Source of the DNA: Apostichopus japonicus
Lineage: Eukaryota > Echinodermata > Holothuroidea > Aspidochirotida > Stichopodidae
Assembly: GCF_037975245.1 (NCBI RefSeq)
Contig: NC_092561.1
Coordinates: 5,318,001-5,382,000, forward strand
Direction of reading: 5' to 3'
DNA length: 64,000 bases
Below the pieces are notes generated by a model. That model searched no databases, was not told the origin of the DNA, and worked only from the letters and a program-made list of their open reading frames with translations. Shown here piece after piece: positions 1 to 12,113 of this stretch. Numbering within the stretch: position 1 is the first letter of the stretch; every line of letters begins with the position of its first letter. The position numbers and the translations under genes are program-made.

Positions 1-539
1 TAATTACATAATCACAAAACTGTCCTATCTATAGCGTGCTATAATTAGAGCCAATAAAGCAGATCTTTAAGGATCAACTGCTTGTTGTAGTTTGTAAATG
101 AGTGATAATTATTTGACTTTTCTAGCATATTTGGTGTCTATACTGATGACCTTTAACCTTGAAATAATCATCTGTGTGGTTGTTAAGCTCTTATTTTATC
201 ATCTCAAAGTTGCGTGTGTCACATGATATCCCACAATGTTTCTGTAATGTATGTTGGTTTTGAAAATTATGCTGAATCTCTTATTGAAGCTATGAACATG
301 ATGGCATGGCAACTTTCAGTGTCAACATTATTAACAATTTACCTTGGAAATCTGAAGTCTTTTTAACTATTGTAGGAGACCGCCCAATTAAGCAGTTTTG
401 AAAGACAATTTTCTTTCTCTTGATTTTGTCAGAATGTGTAAACCAAAGGTAATGACAAATGTTGGTATATTTCTGCGGTACAGTAGGATATAAACATTTT
501 CACAAATAATAATTTTTTTTTTTTTAAAGTTTAAGGTTT
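1..539. other. Non-coding stretch, nothing recognised
   Basis: AT-rich sequence without a convincing open reading frame, splice-bounded exon or repeat. It may be intron or intergenic DNA upstream of the coiled-coil gene. A short T-run lies near its right end. Confidence 0.5.
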
Positions 540-1240
540 ACAGTCTTGTTTGAGGCCAAAGCCCCTAGGGGTCGCACGATTTTACAAAACTTAACTACTA
601 GGAGGTCATTGGTAATTTGTCACACCCACACACCAAAGTGTGCATATATTAAAACAATCCCTCCTGGGGCACAACAGTGCAGCACTTCTGCGTGTCCCTG
701 GGGGGACTTCCCATACAGTAGGGTGCAGCCACAAACCTGTGCAAGCAACTACTGTATAGTTACAAGTAACCCTCACAGGTCCTCATTTATACACCTGGGT
801 GAAGAGAGGCAATGGAGATAAAGGGCCTTGCTTGAGGACCATAGGCATAGGAGCCCAATTTGATTTGGGGGGCTGTAACGACTTGCTCAAAAAATATAAC
901 CAAAATCGCGTTTGACATACTAATGTGCATATAGGCATGTATCGGTTATTACATCGCATGCCAATAACATACAATCATTTGCCGTGTTATTACCCTTCCA
1001 TATTGGTTAGAATTATTGGGGAGGAGTCGTTACAATAATAATGATGATGATAATATCACTTTAACCATTGAAAAACATATTGCAAATTATTTTTGTTTCA
1101 GTAGGTGCCCGAAAAATTCTCATCATATTGCCCGAATTTTGGTTGGGGGGCTGCAGCCCCCCTGCCTCCTACGCCTGTGTTGAGGACACAACATAATGAT
1201 CTGGCCCAGACTACAACCTGCAAACCACTGTAGTAACCCC
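540..1240. repeat. Old dispersed repeat interrupted by a MITE
   Basis: Moderately GC-rich sequence with the look of a dispersed interspersed repeat (phrases such as a cttg..aggacacaac stretch and a gcagcacttctgcgtg stretch). It is split by the element at 840-1179. Removing that element and one copy of its 8-bp target duplication gives one continuous sequence across the junction. The family is not named; the open reading frame at 546-821 lies inside the repeat and is not taken as a gene. Confidence 0.4.
840..1179. mobile_element. hAT-type MITE with perfect 8-bp target duplication
   Basis: A 340-bp non-autonomous element. The left end begins CATAGGCATAGGAG and the right end is CTCCTACGCCTGTG, which are inverted repeats matching at 12 of 14 bases. 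It is flanked on both sides by TTGAGGAC (832-839 and 1180-1187), an 8-bp target site duplication as made by hAT transposases. No transposase reading frame is present. Related elements with the same ends lie at 53640-54116 and 56173-56575, so this is a small family. It sits inside an older repeat. Confidence 0.85.
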
Positions 1241-3508
1241 TTCAATGCAGTGTTCTCAATTAAATGCTAACAGTTATTGAAACATGTATTGCTATAGCAA
1301 GTCATGATCACATGTCAGCATGTCAAAATTATTCCTGCCCAGATTTAACTTATCACCTCAGAGAACATTATGATGCAGCTGTTCATATTAAGTCTCATAC
1401 AAACATGTGAGCACTTAACGGTCATCGTGGATGTTATAAGCTTCCGTTATCAGAACATGTTGAAACACAGCTTAGGGGAGAAGGAGAGATGAGGTGCAGG
1501 TGTAGAAAACACAGACTCTGATATCACATGTCTTGTGTAAACATAACATGACCTCATGTAACATTTACAGTCACATAGTTTCATTCTTGCAATAGTAAGT
1601 CCATGCAGTGTGTGATGCTCCAAGAATGTGTTGAGCTTCCTACTGCGTACAGTAGCTGGAAGGCCTTAACTGAATCTTAGAACCATGCTGGCAGTAAAGG
1701 TTCAACCCGGTAATAAGGAATGAAAAATTACGTTCATTTTGAAGGGCAACAAAGATAGCTGAATGTCAATTTAGGCACACAGCACAATGGCCTATAACTA
1801 AGTGATATTCTCTACAATACTGTGGCATGTGAACTTATAAGCTGTTTTATGACATTGAGCATACATGTTCTGTTTTATATGCTATATGTTATATTCTTGT
1901 CTACATTACATGATTACGCTAACTTTATAACATTTTTTTGGGGGGGGGGGAGGAAGAGGAGGGGGAGATGTTTTACTGAAGAGTTATGTGTACTAACTAT
2001 TCAATATTATCTAGAATTATTATTATCAATATTATCTGATCAATATTATTAATATCATAAGAATCAATATGATCTGAAGACTAGAAGGTTTTTTCTTTTT
2101 TGTTTTGTGAGTTTGTAAGAATGTGTTTTTAATTACTTGTTAAATATTTTCAAAATTTGATATAGTCTAAAGTTTCATTATTTTTTTAGCCATCAATCTG
2201 GTCGAACTGATCCATGATATCGCCCCTATAGTAGTGGGAGCCCCCACAGTATGCATCTCCGTTTTTATCTTTAAGCCAGCTGTTATTATTATGCGCACCC
2301 GCCATATTTTAACTGCTTGTGGCATAAATTAACTTGTTCGGGTCAACATTTGACCTTGCAAAAGTGCAGCTGTATATATATATACTAGAGGGAGAGGCTT
2401 GCATGGTCAAGCTTTGGGATATTTCACTTCTCACTTAGCGACAGTACTGTTAAAATGACAAGTTAATCTTTTCTTCAGCAAATCTATTTGAGTGGTAATA
2501 AACAAACAGATTATATAAATTCCGATGCGTCAATCATGCGCCACACCACAGTGTACATATATACAAACAGCCATGATCTGGTGTGAAATGTGCTGGCAAT
2601 TGGAATGCGCAGGTACATTAAGAACATAGACGGGAAATCTATTTCTGATGCCTAAACTGCTGCGGACGTCATTCACCGAGTAAACTTATAGACATTCCCT
2701 GACAGGAGAATTAATAATCGTTGTGATTCATGGGAACCTTCATTGCCACATGCAGTACAGTACACACAGTATGTCTATGGACAAATGTGTGGATTGTACG
2801 TGTAGGAAACTACTGTTAGGCTGATTATATACTCAGATCTCCGAGTGAACCTGCAACTGACAGGGTTAGACCCTGCGTCTGATGTCGCAAACCCGCCGGC
2901 CTGCACAGTCTACTCAAAATCCTGCATCTGGTCGAAATTTGCATGTGACTTAAGGTCATTAAAAAAGTTCACACACAATGTACGTGTTACTTTACGTATT
3001 ATAAAATTAATCATTGTTTACTGCAATTTATAACATGTATGTGCATGCCACCCTATAGGGGATCTCAAAAGTCCATTTTTTTTAAAAGGCAAGAGGGTGC
3101 CCCCCCCCCCCTCCCTTCTCCTATTCTACCCATTTTGCAGAACACATGTAGGATATGACCAGCATTTGTATCAGGAACAGTTGGGAGCTGTATAATGGAC
3201 ACTATGGCTTCGTGTACTGTACGGTACTACAGTAAATAACTTGAAGCCTCTCCTTCAGATTGGTAAAAAAAGAAGGGTATATGCCATTTTTTTCTAGTTT
3301 GAGATTTATCCCCCAAAAAATAAAAATCCAGATCACTGGATGTAACCCAAATTCGCCATGATGTGTTTGACTACCGGTTATACAGTTGAGTGCATATCAT
3401 CACAATTAAAGCAAGTATTTTTGGTTTGATTTACTGTTGATACCACAACATGGCACAAGCACACATATGAGTATTATAAATATGTTGTACTATACGGGAG
3501 ATAATGTG
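1241..3508. other. Intergenic or intronic DNA, no gene seen
   Basis: No supported gene. It holds a G homopolymer near 1940-1950, short (TA)n near 2372, and a C-run near 3100. The 60-76-codon open frames here are AT-rich, have no recognisable motif and are not bounded by good splice sites. Confidence 0.5.
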
Positions 3509-4090
3509 GAAATTACAATACTACAAAGGACACTATATCACAATACCAATAAATTACAATAATAATAGGGCACTATGTTACAATACCATTTTTAATTTAC
3601 AATAGGATTGTAAATTACAATACTATAAAGGACACTATGTCACAATACCATCTAATTGCAATTCTACAAAGGACACTATGTCACAATACCGTTAAATTAC
3701 GATACTTCAAAAGGACACTATGTCACAAAACCATTCAATTACAATTCTAGAAAGGACACTATGTCACAGTACCATTAAATTACAATACTACAACAGGACA
3801 TTATGTCACAAAACCATTCAATTACAATTCTAGAAAGGTCACTATGTCACAGTACCATTAAATTACAATACTACAAGGGGACACTATGTCACAATACCAT
3901 TTATTTGGAATTCTACAAAGGACACTATCACAATACCGCTAAATTACAATACTACAAAAGGACACTGTCTCAAAACCATTTCTATTATAACACTAGAAAG
4001 GACACTGTCATAATACCATTACATTACAATACTACAAGGGACACTATATCACAATACCGTTAAATTACAATACTACGAAGGACACTACTG
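3509..4090. repeat. Minisatellite, about 42-bp unit, about 14 copies
   Basis: Tandem array with a degenerate unit of roughly 41-42 bp that runs attacaatactac..aaggacactatgtcacaatacc. Some adjacent units alternate between two versions (one with ..acaaaacc.., one with ..acagtacc..), giving a local dimer of about 83 bp near 3720-3880. Open frames across it are by-products of the repeat. Confidence 0.85.
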
Positions 4091-4543
4091 TAAGTCACAA
4101 TCTGACTGAAAAGGAAGTACTTGTTTCAGTTTTATAACTGCACTATGTTTGAATTTCAAAGGATGGTTACTGTACTGTAATTTCAACAAGTTGTAAAATG
4201 TGGTTCAAAGTGTTTATAAAATATGACTTGTGAACAATTTGTTTCTTAACTTATTGAGATGCTCTCCAAATAAAGTACAACTTTCCTAACACCAGAGAAA
4301 ACGTCTTTACATGACGTACAGTATACAAGAGTTGCTAGAATTATCACATTTAGGACCATATGATGCTGATCAATATATTAAAAGGATTGTCTGGTGGCCC
4401 AAAGAAGTTACCTTAAAAAATAGTAAATAATTTTCTAAACATGTTGTCAAAGTATGAGAACGCTAATGTTGCGTTTGACAGAGAAACGATTTTTTAATCG
4501 TTATGGATAGACATTTCAAATATGATTTGAACAGTACAATACG

Positions 4544-4551
4544 TGACGTCA
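4544..4551. promoter_or_regulatory. Perfect CRE palindrome TGACGTCA
   Basis: Consensus cAMP-response element, with a half-site TGCGTCA-like stretch about 20 bases further on. It lies just before the tandem duplication at 4634-5140 in a locally CpG-richer stretch. Whether it is used is unknown. Confidence 0.35.
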
Positions 4552-4633
4552 GCTCTGCCATAGCAGATTGCGTCATAACCCACCCTCCGCACAGTACCTA
4601 TACGGTAATCAACAAAAACAGCGTTTGTATACA

Positions 4634-5140
4634 GATAAATTTCTTCCTTAATTTCCGGTGAAATTTCTTAAAAATTAGATATGTTTTCAAAAACTCCTTA
4701 AGCCGCCATGTACTTGAGCGGTGGTTCCGTGGTCTTTGAGTAACAGAAGGTAAATTTTAACAGCAGACTCTGAGTTGTTCAGGCTATACATCGCGCTATC
4801 CAGCTCCAACGCGAAAAATGTTCGCATGTAGGCTGTACTCAAACGTTGACAATGGGACAGTTCTGCGAAGCCTAAGCTTCTCAGTGCTATATTCTGCTCT
4901 GACAACGATTCGATCAATTTCTTCAATAATTTCCGGTAAAATTTCTTATAAATTAGATATGATTTAAAAAACTCCTTAAGCCGCAATAATTGTAGTAGAT
5001 CGGTGGTTTCGTGGTCTTTGTGTAAGATAAGTTTTAACAGCAGGCTCTTCGTTGTTTATACATCGCGGTATCCAGCTCCAGCGCGAAGAATGTTCGCGTG
5101 TATAGGCTACTCTAACGTTTACAATCGGACAGTTCTGCGA
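4634..5140. repeat. Two-copy tandem duplication, about 278-bp period
   Basis: 4634-4868 is repeated with moderate divergence at 4912-5140. Both start with a gat.aatttctt stretch and end with cagttctgcga, and both keep the phrases ctccttaagccgc and gtatccagctcca. The minus-strand open frames of 99 and 60 codons run through the copies in different frames, so coding is not supported. The CpG content is higher than the surroundings. Confidence 0.75.
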
Positions 5141-6860
5141 TGACATCGATCCCGCCAAGTTTCATCTTTCGGTTTAACGAATACTTTACAAGTTTCCTTT
5201 TACTGTTAATTTGATCCGTGAATTTTATTTCAGCGATTTCGAAGAACAGTTTATGAACTGTGGTTTGAGTGTGAGTGTACTATGTGTAACGCTATACAAG
5301 TACATCAACTGAGCATCGTAGTATATACGTTTGCGAGTATGTACGTTATATATATGAGGCAATCCAATTTGCTTACACGTGAGTTAATTTGCTGCGGAAT
5401 TGGGAGTGCTAACTTCAAGTCGCCTGTTTTGCCTATCTGCAATCATTACGTCAATCACCATATTGAAGCGTTCGAACAAACGGTACTTTTGGTGAGAAAC
5501 TGGTGAATTTGAAAACCAGATTTCTACAAGAAGAAAACGTCGAATGGGGACAATTTTTACATGGTTAGAAAGAGAAAAATAATAACTACAAGGACAATGT
5601 ATCAAAATCTTCCACCAGACAATTCCTTTAAAGGCACTGAAGACTCGCCCCAAACCGCATGCCGCGCTCTGAAAAAGTTAACTTTCTGTTGCTTGCAAGT
5701 GACTTTTGTTTGTGTCGCTACAAAATGCAGACAGTAATGAAACGTGATACCTTGTTATCTTTTAGCTGGACCTGAGATGTCCATCGCTGTATCATTTATA
5801 CAATGTGCTGAGGGTATTGACCGCAGCTGTATGTACTGACTGTACACTAGTGTCTAATTACCGACTGTAGCAAGCTGTGTGTGTATTTTCTGGGATCGAT
5901 GGTGGTGTCTAACACTTCTGTTACACCTCATTCGAAACTAGGTCAGCTTATCGGCATTAGACGTTTCTTTTTGCGTGAGTCTTCACACCCTTTAAATGAT
6001 TTTCTACTAAATTCTGATGGTCATCACTTTGTCGCTATCCAAGAATTTACTTCGCTCCTCGCTTACCTGTCTCCCCACATCCTCAGCACTCTCGTTCTAC
6101 CGTGCCTAAAATGAACTGGTGGAGTTGTGTCTTCAAAAAAATATCCCTGTCACGGCTTTACATATGATGCTACAAGTGATGACAGGACACTGGTACAAGT
6201 GTGTAGGGTTGATAGTGTCCCTACTGTAGTGTTTCCACAGAGCTCCCCGATCTGTTTGAAAAACATGGCCTAAAATGCTTAATGCTCAGAAGATAATGGT
6301 ATATTAAAGTTTGAAGCTCCGGGTGTTAACAACCAATAGTCGTTGTGTCAGCTGATCAGTCAGCTGATCATGCAGTCGGTCAATGTGCGGGTCCGGAACA
6401 GTCATTCAGTGTGCCACAAGATTTATAGGCTATCGAATCATAGCCAGTAGTATATATCTAGCTGATACATGGTTCTGTGTACTGGTCAGTTTTGAACATT
6501 ACTAGACAGATCCATTGGCATGGTACTGTACAGGCTGTACATGATCATTGAAAATGAAACATATATACATTGGTAAGCACTACTAAAATTTGGAAGTTTT
6601 GGCAAGTTTTGTGACACATTACTGATAGTCTGCATTGGGAAACACTGAACCCTCCACAATCTGCACAATAACATTGACGTCTACTAAGAGTGCGACTGGA
6701 GATAATATGTAAAGTTAAAGGTATTTGTCTCTTCATTAAAACTCTTGCAAATCTCAAGATGAGTAAACTCAATGATTCCATTGAACTTACCTATAAACCC
6801 TCATTCCTGTGGTTATAACACTATGGCTTACGATAGTTTTGTGTCTTCTTTTTTCCTCAG
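5141..6860. other. Non-coding stretch before the first recognised exon
   Basis: No gene supported. A stretch near 5630-5660 resembles dispersed promoter-proximal repeats, and a GTCAGCTGATCA motif occurs twice in tandem near 6349-6370. It probably belongs to the intron or 5' part of the coiled-coil gene, whose upstream exons I could not find. Confidence 0.35.
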
Positions 6861-6937
6861 GACGGTTTAACACCGGTAGCGGAAGAAGGCGGAGACGCAC
6901 CCGCAGCAGATACAGGATCCAGTTCAGGAAGAAGGAG
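6861..6937 (+). CDS. Internal exon of a coiled-coil protein gene (exon a)
   Basis: A 77-nt exon with acceptor ttttcctcag before it and donor gtaatt after it. It reads without a stop in one frame as an acidic, Ala/Gly-rich stretch that turns into Ser and Arg (ending ..TGSSSGRR). Two bases remain at the donor and are completed by the first base of the exon at 13746, giving an Arg codon. The matching phase and the change of base composition from the flanks are the evidence. The start codon is in an exon upstream that I did not find. The protein family is not recognised. Confidence 0.6.
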
Positions 6938-7097
6938 GTAATTAGCATTTTAATTTTAATATAGTTATGAAAAAGGAGAACAAAAAGATTCTGAAAAAAT
7001 ATTCTAAAAAATTGTAATATATTTGAGTTTGTACATGTATACTGTACGATTGAAAGGTCACGATGGTTGGAACTTGTAGAAGGAGTGAGTTTGAAGA

Positions 7098-7205
7098 CGG
7101 GGTTGGGGTAGGACAGGACAGGGGTTGGGGTAGGACAGGACAGGGGTGGGGAAGGACAGGGGTGGGGAAGGACAGGGAATAGGTGGGACAGGGCAGGAGT
7201 GGGAA
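7098..7205. repeat. G-rich minisatellite
   Basis: Degenerate tandem repeats of ggggt(t)gggg(t/a)aggacaggaca, dense in G-runs of three to four on the plus strand. It lies in the intron after the first recognised exon. Such spacing allows a G-quadruplex in principle; this is inference. Confidence 0.7.
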
Positions 7206-9056
7206 AAGGGAAAGGAGGTATCTGTATGTGGCAGGGGTGGCTGCACTAAGAATTCTCTTTCGATGCAGTTTTGGTGGAGATCAACAGAGAAGGTTTTTCT
7301 CTGATTGGGGGTGGGTATGCTGCTATTGGGTGGGGGTGCCAGACGTTACTGGACATCAAGAGGGGAACAGCCTTGGTTTGGACTTTGCCTCCAGAAGCTG
7401 TTTAGTGTTCATTTCCAGCTATTTGTTTACCTCACGCTTGTAGAAACTTCAAGCACATGTGGGAAAGAGAAATTTGTTTGGGAAATATCCTCTGTTGTTG
7501 TAACATGTTATTTCTCTCCAATGTGCCTTAAATGTGTTTGTCAGCACAGTACTTAACATCTTAAAAGTTATATGATACACCAGGAGTGTATTACTACAGT
7601 GTGTACGGTACAGCAAGTGACTATAGTACAATCTGACAAGATTTACAAATGGTTTTGTGTACATTTGCACTCTTATGGATCGAGACTTGTAGACTTGCAA
7701 CAAAAGACTTCAATAATTTATGGGTCCTTAGATTTGTGTAAACCCATAAAACACTTCAGCGCCGAATGGGCAAGCACCGTCCAACATTCCAGATGACATT
7801 TGTGCACAAATAGAATTACAGCCCGTAGTAGTGTGTGTACTGTACAAGAAGTAATGGGTGGCCCGACGTGTTGGCCCGATTTGAATTATGCACAGCCATA
7901 TAGTTTATGTATATGAGTTTGTTAATGAGAATAAATTAGTAGTAATTATAAATGTTTAGGGCTAAATTTCTTTTGTTTACAGTTGAAAAGTATTAAGCTA
8001 CAGTTTTACAATGTGAACATGAGATTGACAAATTCAATTCTCAGTTTCTGGTAAGTTTCTGGCGTTAATATGTTTTTGGATTAAATCAATCCGTTAACAG
8101 ATCTCTGACAGTTAATGTGATGTTTAATTTATGCATAAAACTTTGCTTCAAGTCTCTTTTGTCAATATTACATTGAACCTTTAATGCATATCCTGTAATT
8201 TATTGCACATCAATTTTGATGTCAAATCAACATAATTGTAATATTTTTCATGGTACAGTTTGTGCTCTAAATGCTCTGTGACAATTTTATTTCCTAAGAT
8301 TGGCATGGCATGCTTCTAAATTAAATTTTGAAACAAGTTCGAAAAGTATGACAATCAACTCAGTACTGTAACATCAATGAAAAGATGGGTTAATTGCTTA
8401 ATACTCAATCTCATTAATAAACGTGTTTTCATGAAAAGATTTTTAAAAAGTAGGATACTGGGGTTGAAAGTAGATCAAGTTGTTTGGCTTTCTGGCCAGG
8501 CACATGCATTCATTTTATTTGGTGATTTTGCTTAAAAAGTAATAGCAATGGTTGTTAATGGTTGCATTCAAATCTGACAAAGTGATTGACCATGTGCAGA
8601 CACTTTTGTAACAAGTAGTAGCCTTAAGTTATATACCTTTTATTACTGTTATAGGTACTGTGTAAACACAGTAAACTGTATGGAGACCCTTGGAGTGAAA
8701 ACTCACAAACTTACCTTGTTTACTTGAAATGGAACTGCAAGGGGTTATAAATTTATCTGGTAAAGCATGTAGCAAAATGCCTAACATGCAACATGCATTG
8801 CAAGGCAAATTATGCAAAAACATCCTACTTTCTATGCAATTATTTAATGTAAAAACAAACAGGTATCTTTTCTATATTACTGCCATGCATGGCAGTGACA
8901 CAATCAACTTATTTGTTTTAGGGGATGGGATGGGAAATATAGTGTTATATGTGATGTCATGTGGAAGAAATTATGTTAAAAACGGTGTTATGGAGCCTAG
9001 ATGAGAAATGGTACTTAACAGACTTTTGAAATAATGTTGAAGAAATTTTTCATTTC
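7206..9056. other. Intron sequence, nothing further seen
   Basis: Part of the 6.8-kb intron between the exons at 6861 and 13746. No reading frame here has motif or splice support. The copy-like frames at 7183-7796 are AT/GT-rich noise. Confidence 0.4.
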
Positions 9057-9059
9057 AAT

Positions 9060-9234
9060 TGAAATGGTAGTGAGTTGGATATCCAGAACAATGAAAAAAC
9101 TTCCAGCCTCCACCGGGATTCGAACCTGGGCCTCCCGCTTTATATGCGCCCACCCTCACCACCTGGCTATGGGCGTTGATTGTATATCCAGTGTGTTCGA
9201 AACCGATAAGGAAGGTCGTAATTCCACTGTAGGC
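9060..9234 (-). mobile_element. tRNA-derived SINE, minus strand
   Basis: Reverse complement of the SINE at 38138-38310. Both share the 5' leader (..gcctacagtggaattacg..), a tRNA-like head with A box (tagccaggtgg in this copy) and B box GGTTCGAATCC, and a similar AT-rich tail. The tRNA-like part spans about 9106-9177, with acceptor-like ends that pair. Simple (TA)n-like sequence lies beside it at 9239-9266. The anticodon-loop region does not look like a functional tRNA, and the extra conserved flanks point to a SINE. Confidence 0.75.
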
Positions 9235-10589
9235 ATTTGTATATATATATGTTTATATATATATATGGCACATAGTCGGTTCAAAAGACTGCTTTACAAC
9301 CACATTGTACAATAATACAGGCAGGACTAAACCACGTCAGCACACTAAACATTGACAGTGAGTAGTATCCATGTCGTTACATTCCTATCTGTATCATGTG
9401 TACCTCGGTACGATCGACTATCCCATTCCATCAGGAACGTCTTTGACGTGACTCGTTAAAGATTCATTTGGTCAGAGCCTGTGCAGGATCCCCTCAGAGA
9501 TGTAATTGGCTTGTCCACATACTTGTCGTCTCATGGCGATGCTAGTACAGGTCTTCAGAACCCATCACTGAACTGCAGACGGCCTGCGTACGTACGTACG
9601 AGGGTAGTTTTAACGAGGGAAGTTTAACGAGGGAATGACTTACACCTGTGCTGGCGACATCCCTCGGCTTCTAAGGCATCCTACAATATTTCAATTAGGG
9701 TCTTAAGTGGTGGAGGCTGAACTGTTAAAGCAGTATATCATGGTTTCTCTGAATCTGCCTCTAGGCTGTATATATATATTTTGAATTATTGGTCCATAAT
9801 TTAGATCATATACCAGTAGCAATAGTAATTAATAAAAGAAGATGTTATCTGGAAGATGGGTTAGATATTAATCACGTGACTATTTTTTTACAGTTTACAG
9901 AAATAATCCTAACAGTGCAGGCATTAATATGTGCACATTATTTCATTTTTAAGATAAAATGTGCATCAGGTTGTAATTAAACTATCAAAGAATTTTGTGA
10001 GTTGGCAATTATCTGGCTTAATCAATAATCATGTTAAAGTACTGAAGAACCCTTTGTAAATTACCTTTCTAATATATATTCTGTGACCACCATGGTTGGA
10101 TTTCCCTGTAGAGAGATCCAAGAACAGAAAACAACAGAAATTTGTTTGTTACAGTTTATAATGTTTAGAACTTGTAGGGGACATGAAGAATGTTTGGAAA
10201 AACACATAGGGAAATATTACCTTGCATGAGGGTGGCTCAGTGTACAGACGATCTATACACTGTATCATTTGGTATGATGAACAGAAGTAAGGGATGATAC
10301 ATTCATGTTATACATTATCATATTTATAAAGGTATGTATCATTTGTATTAAAGGATCCATGGCTTTAGGCACAAAATATCATTTGGATGTGTTGTGGTCT
10401 AATTATATTACATTGCTATCAGTGCAGAAAAGAGCCTTCAACAAGTGAGGCCCATCAATTGAAGTGGCTGGAAAGTCTAAGATGTGGACCATTGGGTCAG
10501 TTCCTCCAACCATAGTCACTTAAAGCGTGTTAAATTTGACAACAAGATGTGTCATAAACAGCAAATGAGTTGATTGTGATAGTAAAATG

Positions 10590-10995
10590 AATGTCATTAA
10601 TTACACATTAACACCACAAAACATAAAGACTGGCAAATCGCTCGCCATATTTAAGAAAATTTTAAAAACACATCATTTTAGTTCTCAGCGTGATTTTGTC
10701 ACATTTATATACTCATGTTTTTATCTAGACTTTTACTTTTGTACAACTCTATTTTATATGTGCTTATCCTTTGTTTTGTTTTTATAGGTTTTTGTCTGTT
10801 TTATAGTCTTCTCGTGTTTTTAGATTTTTGTGTTCGTATTTTACATACTGTTTAATTTTCGTTTATGTGTTTTCTAGACTTTTTATTCCTTCGATTTCTC
10901 TGCCTTTTTATTTTTAAAAATTTTTTTTTTAGGTTTTGTAAAGCACCTAGAGGCCTTTTTGTATTTGGCGCTATATTATGAACTTATTTATTTAT
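10590..10995 (+). mobile_element. 3' end of a CR1/L2-like LINE
   Basis: The reading frame at 10587-10787 begins like the C-terminal tail of jockey-superfamily reverse transcriptase proteins (..KSLAIFKKILKTHHFS..). It is followed by T-rich sequence and the 3' signature gtaaagcacctagaggcc..ggcgctatattatgaactta seen at the ends of CR1/L2-type elements. It is 5'-truncated, as usual for LINE insertions, and lies in the intron between the exons at 6861 and 13746. Confidence 0.65.
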
Positions 10996-11546
10996 ATATT
11001 ATAAAAAAGCTTTATCTTAAAGGAGAAGGAGGTAATTAAATCATCATCAGTTGACCCACCCCACCACTCCCCTCCCCCCCCCCCCATCGGAAGAGACTTA
11101 GACGCAACATTACATACAAAATGTAGCCTTCCAAAAATGCCTTGAGAAAATTTATATCACAACCCAGTGGTGGTTGTGATGTGCATTTCACATAGAGAGG
11201 ATAGTAGACTTAAATGGCATTGTCTAAAACTTGAATGACATTACACTCAAGGTTAAACATGTGACAAATGTTTCAATAATTTATCATCAATCATGCTATC
11301 CTTTCTTTGTTTTTTTTTCATGGTTGAGACATATTTTCCTAATATTGTTTCTAAAATGAAGCACTAAATCATGTCACCTGACATTGATATTTATAAAATT
11401 TAATATTCACCAAAAAATGTACTTGAAAGGGGCACATAGAACAAATACTAAGAGAATGTTTTACCTCCTGGTGGCTTCACATATTTTTATTATTGAGTCT
11501 GTAGATAAGACTTTTACTGAGCTGCATTTTGTTTTGGGGGAATCAA

Positions 11547-12113
11547 TTTGCTACAGTGTGATAGTGCCATCCACAACCATTGGAGAAGTTTAACATAGGA
11601 AGGTACTATGTTGCTGTAGTCTGTTAGCACCATCCTCTACCATTGGAGGAAATTAAGATATGAAGGTACTATACTGCTACAGTCTGATAGTACCATCCTC
11701 TACCATTGGAGGAAATTAAGATATGAAGGTACTATACTGCTACAGTATGGTAGTACCATCCTCTACCATTGGAGGAAATTCAGATATGAAGGTACTATAC
11801 TGCTACAGTCTGGTAGTACCGTCCTCTACCATTGGAGGAAATTAAGATATGAAGGTACTATACTGCTACAGTCTGATAGTACCATCCTCTACCATTGGAG
11901 GAAATTAAGATATGAAGGTACTATACTGCTACAGTCTGATAGTACCATCCTCTACCATTGGAGGAAATTAAGATATGAAGGTACTATACTGCTACAGTAT
12001 GGTAGTACCATCCTCTACCATTGGAGGAAATTCAGATATGAAGGTACTATACTGCTACAGTATGGTAGTACCATCCTCTACCATTGGAGGAAATTAAGAT
12101 ATCAATGTACTAT
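11547..12113. repeat. Minisatellite, 63-bp unit, about 9 copies
   Basis: Well-preserved tandem array. Each unit runs from ctgctacagt through catcctctaccattggagga to ggtactata, 63 bp in total. The first two copies are diverged and the rest nearly identical. Two variant positions (tctga/tatgg/tctgg near the unit start, aagat/cagat in the middle) are shared among non-adjacent units, which suggests block duplication. The unit length is a multiple of three, but no long open frame crosses the array. Confidence 0.9.

Noticed and set aside
3803-4063. 86-codon frame with repeated peptide
   Set aside because: It is a reading of the 42-bp minisatellite; the frame is lost between units.
5232-5275. Exon-like stretch with acceptor tttcag and gtgagt
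   Set aside because: No second supporting exon in phase and no recognisable peptide; AT-rich DNA gives such matches by chance.
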